From Treponema sp. (GTDB taxonomy: Bacteria; Spirochaetota; Spirochaetia; Treponematales; Treponemataceae), in NCBI GenBank assembly GCA_016286365.1, contig JAEESN010000007.1:1-64000 (forward strand): a DNA stretch of 64,000 nucleotides, written 5' to 3'. The notes below the pieces were generated by a model. That model was not told the DNA's origin and made no database searches. It was given only the letters and a program-made list of their open reading frames with translations. Shown here piece by piece: positions 15,546-23,721 of this stretch (positions are counted from its first letter, which is position 1; every line of letters begins with the position of its first letter). The position numbers and the translations under genes are program-made.

Positions 15546-18161
15546 TTATTTAGCTGTGAAGTAACCTGGACTTGTGCTACCGCCGTCGATTTTGGCACGG
15601 GAAACACTGCCTCCGGCTACTGAACTATCATATGTTGTTCCTTGACTGCCTTTAAGTTTATTACATCCGCTGAAAGGTGCTTCTGCATTTGATTCTGACC
15701 AGGTCTTGGTTCCCCAGTTAGTACCTGATTTTGCATAGATTGTTGTAAGGTTTGTACATCTTACAAACATCCATCTTATGTTGGTAACATTAGTCATATC
15801 AAACATCGAAAGGTCAAGGGTTGTAAGATCCCCACATTCAAAGAAGAGCGCTTCCATTGTTGTAACATTTGATGTATTCCAGCCAGAAGTATTTACTGAT
15901 GTTAATTTATAACAATCATAGAACATACAATGCATATCTGTACAGGCAGAAGTTACGAATCCGCTTTGATCAAATTTTGTAAGATTTTCACACTGCATGA
16001 ATATTTCACGCATAGTTGTAACTTTAGATGTATCTAGTTTACCAAATTTTACAGTTTTTAAAGCAGTACATTTATTAAACATATAAGACATATTTGTTAC
16101 ATTAGAAAGGTCAAAACCAGACAAATCTATTTCCTGTAAATTTTTACATTCTGTAAACATATATCTGCAGTCAGTGTAAGGTAAAGTTGGATAACCTTCT
16201 TTATTAGAAGCATTACCACATTCTGCATAATATTTAATTACAGGAGTAACTCCATCCATTTCAACCCAGGCATAGGCTTTTGCCTCTGCACGAGTATTAT
16301 AATTTGGTGGTAAATAGTCTGTTGATATTTGCATTACTTGAGAAGCCGAAACTGAAGATGGTTTTGGAGTTGCAGAAGGAATAAATTTTACGGCTGATTC
16401 ATCTGCACCTAATTCTCTTAAATAGTAAGACAGATTATTACCATGATCCTGGTCACAAATATAGATTGTAGGAAGACGCCATTTTATAGTCCAACTTGTG
16501 TTATCAAAATCGGCTTTGGCTTTTTTTGGATAATTATCTGAATCAAGATTTGAAGAGTCATTATAACCGCTTGGTTTTTGAACAGAACTGAATTTATAAC
16601 CTTTAGCCTTAAGATAGTAGTTATAAGTGAGTTTGCTTAAATCTGCTCCACACTTTGCAGCAATTATGACAGTCGGGATAGTAGTGTCTGCTAAAGTTTT
16701 CATTGTTACACTTTTTATTCCCGGAAGCTTTTTTATGTCTGAGGCATAGGAATTATCAAACTGAAGCATTGTTCCATTTGTTGTCGTTGTCGTTGCTTTA
16801 AAAATCAATCTACAAACTTTTCTGGCATATTTAAGTTCAATAGTTGTATTATCATTTATTGTCTGTGCAGACACTGTTGGAGTTGTAAAATCTTCATAAC
16901 TTTTTGCGGTTGGTGTAAAACTTGTGCCAGGTGCAAAACCAAATTCTTCCTGCTCCACAAGGGAATAGTTTGAATCAGCAAGATTTTCCTGCATGTGCTT
17001 TACTGTTACCTTATAACCGTCTTTTACAGTTACTGTGTAGCTTGCAGTTTTTGTAACACCATCTTTTGTATAACTTACAGTTACTTCTTTTTGACCGGTT
17101 GTAGAAAAGTCGTATGAAGTTTCGTAGCCCGCTACAACAGTGGTTGTTGATTCTGTTCCATATGAATCCTTAAAATGTGCTGTAATGGAAAGGCCTGTTG
17201 TGTCTAGAGTTGTTCCCTTAAAATATTCTTTTTTAACATTAGTTGTATCAAGTTCAATTCTCTGAAGCACACCTTTTGTTTTTACATCAGTAAAATATCC
17301 TTTTTCGATTCCATTTAAACCGGCAATGCGGGCGTTTGTTATATCTCTGGAACCGTTATATGAATAATTATTGCCTCCTTTAAGCGAATTACAGTAATAG
17401 AACATATTTTTTGAATTTGTAACATTAGCAGATATATTCCAGTCTGTTCCGGCTTTTACATAAATACGTTCAAGCGTATCATTACTGGCAAACATATTTT
17501 CAGTATTAGTTAAACTTTTTACATTAAAGCTCGAAAGATCAAGTGTTTTTATATCCATAGCGCAGAACATGTAAGACATGTCTGTAACTTTAGCAGTATT
17601 AAAACCAGAAAGATCCAGAGTTTCAACAGAAGAAAGCCTATAGAACATTCTGCTCATATTGGTAACATTGCTTGTATCAAATCCACTTAAATCAAGATGG
17701 GTGAGCGGAATATAACTTTCAGCATCAAACATCTTGCTTGAATCAGGATTAAGAGGAATCTTATTGCCTTTATCTGTATAACCGTTTGCAAAATAATAGA
17801 TTGTATCACCATCTTTCCAGGCAATACAAACGGATGGTTTTTCGCCAGCTAAAAGCTTATCAATGTATTCATCGACAGTACAGTTTTCTGAAAGAACTAC
17901 AATATTATTAGTATTTGATAGGATAGAAAAAGAAGGACCTGTTTTAGATGCTTCAAACGAAGTTGCTGTTTTATACCCAATCTTCTGCAGCTCGGTTTGG
18001 ATTTCCGGGCCGGTTTTCATTTCGATTGCAGGAAGGGGGACTGAAGAAGAAGCTTCTCCGGAACATCCTGCAAAAAAGGCTGCGCCAAAAAGGAGAGAAG
18101 AGGCTAAAAATATTGAAGTAAGTTTTTTAACCCTGCTACTCTTAAGGTTTAATTTGAACAT
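15546..18161 (-). CDS. BspA-like surface lipoprotein
   Basis: ATG 18161 has an AAGGAGA site and opens a lipoprotein signal (FGAAFFAGC, lipidated C33). A TTG nine codons upstream overlaps that site and is unlikely. Two blocks of DUF285/BspA-type leucine-rich repeats are present: near the N-terminus (LDLSGFDTSNVTNMSRMF, LDLSGFNTAKVTDMSYMF) and near the C-terminus (IDLSGFDLSNVTNMSYMF). Between them are a bacterial Ig-like (Big_3) domain (LDTTGLSITAHFKDSYG), a MucBP-like segment (YKVTVKHMQENLADSN) and a less clear ~170-residue part. Such proteins are exposed on the surface and often mediate adhesion. Specific binding partner unknown. Confidence 0.85.
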   Translation of the reverse strand: MFKLNLKSSRVKKLTSIFLASSLLFGAAFFAGCSGEASSSVPLPAIEMKTGPEIQTELQKIGYKTATSFEASKTGPSFSILSNTNNIVVLSENCTVDEYIDKLLAGEKPSVCIAWKDGDTIYYFANGYTDKGNKIPLNPDSSKMFDAESYIPLTHLDLSGFDTSNVTNMSRMFYRLSSVETLDLSGFNTAKVTDMSYMFCAMDIKTLDLSSFNVKSLTNTENMFASNDTLERIYVKAGTDWNISANVTNSKNMFYYCNSLKGGNNYSYNGSRDITNARIAGLNGIEKGYFTDVKTKGVLQRIELDTTNVKKEYFKGTTLDTTGLSITAHFKDSYGTESTTTVVAGYETSYDFSTTGQKEVTVSYTKDGVTKTASYTVTVKDGYKVTVKHMQENLADSNYSLVEQEEFGFAPGTSFTPTAKSYEDFTTPTVSAQTINDNTTIELKYARKVCRLIFKATTTTTNGTMLQFDNSYASDIKKLPGIKSVTMKTLADTTIPTVIIAAKCGADLSKLTYNYYLKAKGYKFSSVQKPSGYNDSSNLDSDNYPKKAKADFDNTSWTIKWRLPTIYICDQDHGNNLSYYLRELGADESAVKFIPSATPKPSSVSASQVMQISTDYLPPNYNTRAEAKAYAWVEMDGVTPVIKYYAECGNASNKEGYPTLPYTDCRYMFTECKNLQEIDLSGFDLSNVTNMSYMFNKCTALKTVKFGKLDTSKVTTMREIFMQCENLTKFDQSGFVTSACTDMHCMFYDCYKLTSVNTSGWNTSNVTTMEALFFECGDLTTLDLSMFDMTNVTNIRWMFVRCTNLTTIYAKSGTNWGTKTWSESNAEAPFSGCNKLKGSQGTTYDSSVAGGSVSRAKIDGGSTSPGYFTAK

Positions 18162-18293
18162 ATAGTTCTCCTTGTATGAATTTTTCAAAGAAAGATTGGT
18201 AAATCTCTCTATTACATAGAAATATATATCAGAGACGCCATTTGTTCAATTAAAAAATTAATTAGAAAAGAAAAAAAAGGAATAAAGATAAAA

Positions 18294-18325
18294 AAAGTCC
18301 ATTCTGCTAACGCAAAATGGACTTT
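18294..18325 (-). terminator. Second tRNA-type terminator
   Basis: AAAGTCCATT (18294-18303) pairs with AATGGACTTT (18316-18325), followed on the minus strand by a T run. It directly follows the sequence ATGGCCCA, which is also the 3' end of the nearby tRNA, so it probably served a now-broken tRNA copy. Confidence 0.75.
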
Positions 18326-18400
18326 GGGCCATACGTCGCATTCGCGCCGTTTGGCTATAGGAAGTGATTGAACTATATTTGCTCACTTCGTTACGCAAAT

Positions 18401-18423
18401 ATGGGCCATCTTGGACTTGAACC
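18401..18423 (-). pseudogene. tRNA 3'-end fragment
   Basis: These 23 bases are identical to 18566-18588, the acceptor 3' strand and half of the T arm of the intact tRNA. The remainder of the tRNA is replaced by the repeat at 18426-18532. Its end motif TGGGCCAT (18402-18409) recurs at 18325-18332, on the other side of 69 unrelated bases, next to a second terminator. Confidence 0.65.
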
Positions 18424-18425
18424 CG

Positions 18426-18532
18426 CCTAAAATAGCAGAACCGTTAAAAAATGGGCTGCGGGAGCGGGCCATTTTAGGTTCTACGCTCGTTCTGGCGCCC
18501 GAACAGGCTGTGCCTGTGAGGTTATATATAAA
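18426..18532 (+). repeat. Dispersed two-stem repeat, copy B
   Basis: It has the same layout as copy A at 1782-1887: CCTAAAAT (18426-18433) pairs with ATTTTAGG (18471-18478), a second short stem CAGG/CCTG lies at 18504-18516, and TTATATATAAA closes it. It lies inside a broken tRNA copy, which suggests that it moved or was inserted there. Confidence 0.6.
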
Positions 18533-18534
18533 TA

Positions 18535-18564
18535 AAAAAACTCCGCGTAAGAACGGAGTTTTTT
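18535..18564 (-). terminator. Rho-independent terminator of the tRNA gene
   Basis: AAAAAACTCCG (18535-18545) and CGGAGTTTTTT (18554-18564) form a perfect 11-bp stem two bases after the tRNA 3' end. It ends in a T-rich tract on the minus strand. Confidence 0.9.
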
Positions 18565-18566
18565 AA

Positions 18567-18640
18567 TGGGCCATCTTGGACTTGAACCAAGGACCAAAGG
18601 GTTATGAGTCCTCTGCTCTAACCAACTGAGCTAATGGCCC
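18567..18640 (-). tRNA. tRNA with CAU anticodon (Met, or Ile2)
   Basis: The cloverleaf reads: acceptor GGGCCAT/ATGGCCC, D arm GCTC..GAGC, anticodon loop CTCATAA with CAT, T arm CTTGG-TTCAAGT-CCAAG and discriminator A. One A-C pair closes the anticodon stem. CCA is not encoded. CAU is used by elongator Met, initiator Met and lysidine-modified Ile2. The acceptor starts G1-C72, which argues against the initiator. I cannot separate Met from Ile2 with certainty. Confidence 0.9.
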
Positions 18641-18770
18641 GATTTTTTTTCGTTGCTTTGCTACGAAAAAAACTTGTTAATAATTTCCTTAAGCCAAACC
18701 GAATACTTGGAGGTATGGCCCGTTTTTTTCCGTGGCTTCGCTACAAAATGAATATATCAGAAAAAACAGG

Positions 18771-19184
18771 TTATTTCAACGGGGTTTCGCACAAATCGGC
18801 GATGGTCATGCCGTCGAAGAAATCGTTTATGAGTCTGTCGAGTTTAACCCACATCTTGAGTGTACGGCATTCATTTTTTTTAGGGCAGGGAGCAACACCC
18901 TGTTCAAGGCAGGCAACCGGAGCAAGAGTTCCTTCGGTTATCTTAAGGATGTCGCTTATTTTATATTCTTCTGGTTTTCTGTTGAGCTTGTAGCCGCCAC
19001 CTTTTCCGTGTACGGCATCTACAAGATTGTGTTTTGAGAGGAGAGACATGATAGATTCTATGTATTTCTGAGAAATCGACTGGCGTTCTGCAATCTCTTT
19101 CAAAGGAATTCGACTGGTGGTGCTGTGTTCTGCTAAATCAACCATGACACGCAAAGCGTAGCGGCCTTTTGTAGAAACTATCAT
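18771..19184 (-). CDS. Rrf2-family regulator with three cysteines
   Basis: The 137-residue protein is an Rrf2/IscR-type winged-helix repressor: MIVSTKGRYALRVMVDLA at the start and the LVDAVHGKGGGYKL wing (54-67). Cysteines 92, 100 and 106 fall in the loop where IscR/NsrR-type members bind an Fe-S cluster, so iron-sulfur or redox sensing is likely. No isc/suf or cys genes are adjacent in the window, so its targets are not evident. The segment between it and the tRNA (18641-18770) holds a perfect TTTTTTTCGT/ACGAAAAAAA hairpin and a degraded copy of the tRNA 5' flank. Confidence 0.88.
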   Translation of the reverse strand: MIVSTKGRYALRVMVDLAEHSTTSRIPLKEIAERQSISQKYIESIMSLLSKHNLVDAVHGKGGGYKLNRKPEEYKISDILKITEGTLAPVACLEQGVAPCPKKNECRTLKMWVKLDRLINDFFDGMTIADLCETPLK

Positions 19185-19242
19185 AACTCTTTTTCTTACC
19201 CCTGAAGTACAGTTTAAAGTGTTTTTTTAGAAAATGGAAGTA

Positions 19243-20217
19243 TTATTTTTCCATACCATCCATCTTAATGATGTTACCTTTATCGTCGAACTTCAATTCG
19301 CGGAATTTAACGTTACGTTTCTGGTTTACACCGTTTGAACGTTCACAGTCGTGGTAGAATAAGTACCATTTTCCGTTGAATTCGAGGATAGAGTGATGAG
19401 TTGTCCATCCAAGAACTGGAGTAAGGATTGTTCCACCGTATGTGTAAGGTCCGTAAACGTTTTTAGAAGTAGCCCATGCTAAAAGATGAGTTGTTCCTGT
19501 TGAATATGTAAAATAGTATGTATCACCTTTTTTAAAGAGCCAAGGATCTTCAAAGTAACGGCGTTCTTCATCATCACCCTGGAGAGGTTTTCCCTCTTTA
19601 TCTGTGATTACAAGGTCGCGGAGATCTTCTGCAAGTTCCTTCATATTGTCTTTAAGAAGAGCAATTTTTGGAGTACATGCATCTTCACCGGCGCGAGGTT
19701 CTTTATTTGCTTCGCTCCATTTGTTGTTTCTGTACTGATCAAGCTGACCACCCCAGAGACCACCCATTGTAAGGAAGTATTTTCCATCTGTATCTTTAAA
19801 ACAGCATGGGTCAATGGAATAAGTTCCCTGGATATAATCATCTTCCGGAGTAAAAGGACCTTCCGGTTTTGTTCCAACAGCAACACCTACACGGAACATT
19901 CCGTTTTTATCGCGAGCAGGGAAGTAGAAATAATATTTTCCATCCTTTTCCTGACAGTCAGGTGCCCAAAGCTGTTTGCTTGCCCATTTTACATCATCAA
20001 GTGTGAAAACACATCCACAGTCTCTCGGATAGTTTTCTGTATCGCTCATTTCGTAAACGTGATAGTCTTTCATATCATACTGATCACCGTTATCGTTATT
20101 TTCAACATCTATATCTTCATCGTGTGAAGGATAAATATAAATTTTACCATTAAATACATGTGCAGAAGGGTCTGCTGTATATAAATCATTTACAAGGGGT
20201 TTTTTCTCGATACTCAT
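19243..20217 (-). CDS. Intracellular GH43 glycosidase (arabinofuranosidase/xylosidase type)
   Basis: The 324-residue single-domain five-bladed propeller has the three acidic residues of family GH43: D16 in TADPSAHV, D136 in YSIDPCCF and E223 in YFEDPWLF. No signal peptide is present, so it should act on imported oligosaccharides. GH43 members mostly release arabinose or xylose from hemicellulose side chains. Exact specificity cannot be told. A GGAG site precedes ATG 20217. It is flanked by a PfkB sugar kinase on the same strand. Confidence 0.88.
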   Translation of the reverse strand: MSIEKKPLVNDLYTADPSAHVFNGKIYIYPSHDEDIDVENNDNGDQYDMKDYHVYEMSDTENYPRDCGCVFTLDDVKWASKQLWAPDCQEKDGKYYFYFPARDKNGMFRVGVAVGTKPEGPFTPEDDYIQGTYSIDPCCFKDTDGKYFLTMGGLWGGQLDQYRNNKWSEANKEPRAGEDACTPKIALLKDNMKELAEDLRDLVITDKEGKPLQGDDEERRYFEDPWLFKKGDTYYFTYSTGTTHLLAWATSKNVYGPYTYGGTILTPVLGWTTHHSILEFNGKWYLFYHDCERSNGVNQKRNVKFRELKFDDKGNIIKMDGMEK

Positions 20218-20304
20218 AGCATTCTCCAGTTACGTATATTATTAATTAATTTTCTTATAAAATTAAGTAAAATACAATAAGCGATATTACCTAAACTAAG
20301 GTTT

Positions 20305-21324
20305 TTATTCTATACTTCCAGGAATTTCTGATTCTGCATTTTTTGCCGCACACCAGGTTCCTTTTTTTAATGCCAGGGAAAAGTCACCTGATTTAAGATA
20401 TTCGTAAAGGAAGCCTGAATTAAAGCTGTCGCCGCAGGCTGTTGTGTTTACAGGATTTACTTTGATAATCGGGCATTCTTCGAATTTTCCCTTGTCTGCT
20501 CCAAAAGTTGACTCAGTTCCTCTTGTGACAACGACAATATTGTTTAATTTACGGCTCAATTCTGTTATGGCGTCTTTAAGTTCGTCGGCAGAAACATTTT
20601 TTCCATCTGATGATTTTTGTTCTGCCGTGTTATGAATATTTTTTTCTCTGTTAGAAGGGGCGCCTTTATCATCGGAATTATAATCACCCATAAAAGTCTG
20701 GATAAATTCATCATCATTAATTTTGATGATATCGGGTGTTACTGATTTTAAAGTGAGTTTTAAATCTTCGCCGATGTAATCAGCTAAAAAAAGCTTTCCC
20801 TTATCTTTTGCCATACCGGCAATGGCGGCATAAAGATCATTACTCCAGATTTTAGGTCTGCTTCCGGAAAGAAGAACAGCGTCTGCACTATCCAGAGCTT
20901 CGTGTATGAATTTTAAAAGTTTGATTTCTGCTGCTTCCACAGGCAATGCTCCATCGGGGGCAATTTTTTCATCATCCTCTGTAATTTCTTTTTCGCCCAC
21001 AACGAGTTCTGTTGTAGAAGAGTCTGATTTATCTAAAAGAGTCCAGCAGATTCTTGTGTTTCCCGGGATGAGTACATATGAAAGCTCGAGTTCATCGTTT
21101 TTGGCAAGATTTAAAAAATAATCAGCGTTGTTGATTCCAAGAGGGCAGATTGCAGTAACGCACCCTTTTTCGAGCTGATTCAAAACTCTTGCAGAATTGA
21201 TTGCCTTTCCGCTTGCGTGCTCCACATAAGACAAAGAACGATTCACTTCTTTTTTGATTAAGTTTTTAAAGTTTACGGTGCGCTGAATTGTAGAACTTAA
21301 ACAGATACAGAGAATATGTTTCAT
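20305..21324 (-). CDS. PfkB-family carbohydrate kinase
   Basis: The family signature is at the C-terminus: NTTACGDSFNSGF, with the catalytic base D299 (GAGD in most members, ACGD here). The N-terminal part (SSTIQRTVNFKNL, then HASGKAINSARVL) resembles 1-phosphofructokinase/tagatose-6-phosphate kinases, where the NxGxG motif positions the sugar. Here it is ASGKA, so the substrate may differ. Residues ~212-250 are a hydrophilic insertion (GAPSNREKNIHNTAEQKSS). An AAGG site precedes ATG 21324. It may process the sugar released by the downstream GH43 enzyme (inference). Confidence 0.85.
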   Translation of the reverse strand: MKHILCICLSSTIQRTVNFKNLIKKEVNRSLSYVEHASGKAINSARVLNQLEKGCVTAICPLGINNADYFLNLAKNDELELSYVLIPGNTRICWTLLDKSDSSTTELVVGEKEITEDDEKIAPDGALPVEAAEIKLLKFIHEALDSADAVLLSGSRPKIWSNDLYAAIAGMAKDKGKLFLADYIGEDLKLTLKSVTPDIIKINDDEFIQTFMGDYNSDDKGAPSNREKNIHNTAEQKSSDGKNVSADELKDAITELSRKLNNIVVVTRGTESTFGADKGKFEECPIIKVNPVNTTACGDSFNSGFLYEYLKSGDFSLALKKGTWCAAKNAESEIPGSIE

Positions 21325-21410
21325 TTTTTTCCTTTAAGGTGATTATATGCAAAATATAAAAAATACTCTATAATGGAAGGATATACTACAAAAAAGTTTA
21401 GGAGTAAATA

Positions 21411-22310
21411 ATGCCTGTAACATTAAAAGATAAATATGTTCAGTTTTTTGCAGATTTACAGAAAGTTTCTCATGCCGCTGCAAAGATCGATGAAAACTGT
21501 ATTTATCAGGAAGCAAATCTTGAAGCAAGAAAATATATGAATCTTCTTCTGGAAGAAAATGCGCTGGAGGGTTCAGGTTTAGGCAATATAGAATATTTTA
21601 AAGCTTTTTACGATGCTGTTGTAAAAGAGGGAAAGACTGGTGTTGTTATGATGGAACACTATTCTAACCTCGATTTACCATTCTTTTTATATCTTCTTGA
21701 AAAAAGTAATACCGACTGGGGAAAAGATTTTGCAAACCGCGTTGTAGCAGTAGCCGGAATGAAGCTCAACGAAGCAAGCGCCGGAGTACGTGCATTTACA
21801 GAAGGTTTTACACGCGTTGTAATTTATCCTACCCGCAGTCTTGATTCATTAAAGGCAAAGGGCTGGACAGACGAACAGATCGAAGAAGAAGAAAAAAGAG
21901 CAAGAAAAATAAACTTTGCTGCAATGAGGGCAATGGATGGCTGTAAAAAACGCGGTCAGGTGATTTTAGTATTCCCAAGCGGAACACGCTACAGACCAGG
22001 TCAGCCTGAAACAAAAAGAGGTTTGAGGGAAATAGACAGTTACCTTCGCCTTTTTGATATAATGCTCCCGATTTCCATAAACGGTTCATGTCTAAGAATC
22101 AATCCGGAAAGTCCCGAAGACATGCTTTCTGATTTAGTGGAAAAGGATGTAGTTACAATGACTGCAAGTCCAATCGTGGAATGTAAGAAATTCAGAAACG
22201 CCATCTTAGAAAAAGTTCCAGCCGATGACCCCGACCCTAAACAGAAGACAGTTGATGCAGTAATGCAGATACTCGAAAAAACACACGACGAAGTAGAAAA
22301 GACAAGATAG
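21411..22310 (+). CDS. Glycerol-3-phosphate acyltransferase-like protein
   Basis: It belongs to the PlsC/GPAT acyltransferase superfamily. The catalytic H-x4-D is H83-D88 in MEHYSNLDLPFF, and the phosphate-binding block is FPSGTR (188-193). It is soluble, without evident membrane helices, like plastid/chlamydial-type glycerol-3-phosphate acyltransferases. An AGGAG site precedes ATG 21411. It is followed seven bases later by the IMP cyclohydrolase gene. Confidence 0.8.
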   Translation: MPVTLKDKYVQFFADLQKVSHAAAKIDENCIYQEANLEARKYMNLLLEENALEGSGLGNIEYFKAFYDAVVKEGKTGVVMMEHYSNLDLPFFLYLLEKSNTDWGKDFANRVVAVAGMKLNEASAGVRAFTEGFTRVVIYPTRSLDSLKAKGWTDEQIEEEEKRARKINFAAMRAMDGCKKRGQVILVFPSGTRYRPGQPETKRGLREIDSYLRLFDIMLPISINGSCLRINPESPEDMLSDLVEKDVVTMTASPIVECKKFRNAILEKVPADDPDPKQKTVDAVMQILEKTHDEVEKTR

Positions 22311-22316
22311 GAGAAT

Positions 22317-23048
22317 ATGATGAAGATTGTTGATTTAAAAACTGAATTAAAGAGTACAACTTATCCTGGAAGAGGAATAATTGCGGGTCTTAGTAAGGAC
22401 GGAAAATATGCAGTTTCTGCTTACTGGACAATGGGAAGAAGTGCCGGAAGCCGTAACAGAATTTTTGTTACAGAAAACGAAGATGGCAGCGAAGTAATCA
22501 GAACTAAAGCTTTTGATCCATCTTTAATCGCTGGTGACCCAAGCCTTATTATTTATGCAGCTGTACGTCAGTATAAAAATCATACAATCGTAACAAACGG
22601 AGATCAGACAGATACAATCTTCGAAGGATTAAAAGAAGGAAAAACTTTTGAACAGTCTCTCCGCTCACGCAAATACGAACACGACGCTCCAAACTATACA
22701 CCACGCATCTCATCACTCCTTACAATTGACGGCGGAAAATACGAATATGCACTTTCTATCTTAAAGAGTGATGATGGAAATCCTGATAACACACTCCGCT
22801 TTACTTATACTTATGATTTACCTCAGAAGGGACAGGGACATTACATCCACACATACATGGGAGACGGAAATCCTTTACCAAGCTTCGAAGGAGAACCTGT
22901 AAAAGTAAACATCGATGGCGACATCAACAGCTTTACAGATACAATCTGGTCTTCTTTGAACGAAGATAACAAGGTTTCTTTATTTGTTCGCTTTATTGAT
23001 TTACAGAGCGGAAAATACGAAACAAAAATCATCAATAAAAATATGTAA
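22317..23048 (+). CDS. purO: IMP cyclohydrolase, PurO-type
   Basis: The 243-residue protein has the archaeal-type IMP cyclohydrolase fold (PF07826): YPGRGIIAGLSKDGKYAV at the start, AYWTMGRSAGSRNRIF and PSLIIYAAVRQYKNHTIV. It closes the purine ring of FAICAR to IMP. This replaces the N-terminal cyclohydrolase domain of bifunctional PurH. The transformylase partner is encoded 674 bases downstream, with one membrane-protein gene between. A GGAG site lies upstream of the tandem ATGs. Confidence 0.87.
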   Translation: MMKIVDLKTELKSTTYPGRGIIAGLSKDGKYAVSAYWTMGRSAGSRNRIFVTENEDGSEVIRTKAFDPSLIAGDPSLIIYAAVRQYKNHTIVTNGDQTDTIFEGLKEGKTFEQSLRSRKYEHDAPNYTPRISSLLTIDGGKYEYALSILKSDDGNPDNTLRFTYTYDLPQKGQGHYIHTYMGDGNPLPSFEGEPVKVNIDGDINSFTDTIWSSLNEDNKVSLFVRFIDLQSGKYETKIINKNM

Positions 23049-23094
23049 AACAAGAGGCTCACGGGGATGCACACACAGCCCTTTAATCAAAGTT

Positions 23095-23703
23095 ATGAAA
23101 CACGAAGCAGATAAGCCCTTATTAAAAGTTATAAACGTTCTTGGCATAAATATTTTATGGTTTTTCTTTAGCCTGCCGGTAATTACAATCGGACCTGCAA
23201 CCTGCGCGGCTTTTTATTTAATCATCAAAATCTGCAACAATAAAGAAGTTTCTACCTTTAAGATGTTTGTAAAAGGATTTAAGGAAAATTTTAAGCAGGG
23301 CATGATTATGACTTTAATCACCGCTGTGTCTGGTGTAATCCTCTGGGGCGTCTGGTATTTAATCCGCGAAAACGAATGGTATAATATTTTTGCACTTGGT
23401 GTTGCTCTTGTGATTTTTATGACTGTGATTAATTCGAATGTATTTTTTTATGCATTCATCGGCCGCTACGAAAACACCTTTATAAATATATTCAAAAACG
23501 TGATTGTAAGACAGCTTCAGTTTTTTAAATTCGCAGTGATTATTTTTCTGATAGTCGCAGTCGAAGGTGGAATTCTTTTATATCTTTTTTATCTGAACAT
23601 CATCGGCGGTGTGCTTGGGCTTTTAATCTGGCCTGGATTCATCGTTTATTCTGTGTGTCTTGTAACAAAAGAAATATTCCGTCAGATTGAAGAAAATCAG
23701 TAA
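23095..23703 (+). CDS. DUF624 (YesL-like) membrane protein
   Basis: The 202 residues form about five membrane helices. The conserved DUF624 start NILWFFFSLPVITIGPAT, then AFYLIIKI, is plain. YesL-type proteins often sit beside sugar transport genes, and their function is unknown. The ATG at 23095 lacks a good ribosome site. The frame is open upstream to 22984 but overlaps purO. A better site (AGAGG) precedes ATG 23068 in another frame, which would encode only a 15-residue peptide and might be a translational coupler. Confidence 0.78.
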   Translation: MKHEADKPLLKVINVLGINILWFFFSLPVITIGPATCAAFYLIIKICNNKEVSTFKMFVKGFKENFKQGMIMTLITAVSGVILWGVWYLIRENEWYNIFALGVALVIFMTVINSNVFFYAFIGRYENTFINIFKNVIVRQLQFFKFAVIIFLIVAVEGGILLYLFYLNIIGGVLGLLIWPGFIVYSVCLVTKEIFRQIEENQ

Positions 23704-23721
23704 TTATTCTATTATGTCCTC

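Noticed and set aside
18401..18588. Attachment sites of an integrated genetic island
   Set aside because: The duplicated tRNA end is only 165 bases away and no integrase or island genes lie between; decay of tandem tRNA copies fits better.
18634..19037. Two plus-strand ORFs of about 100-120 residues
   Set aside because: They are antisense to the clear Rrf2 gene and the tRNA; no start signal or family match.
22984..23094. N-terminal extension of the DUF624 protein
   Set aside because: The extension overlaps purO and is not membrane-like; family members start near the first helix.
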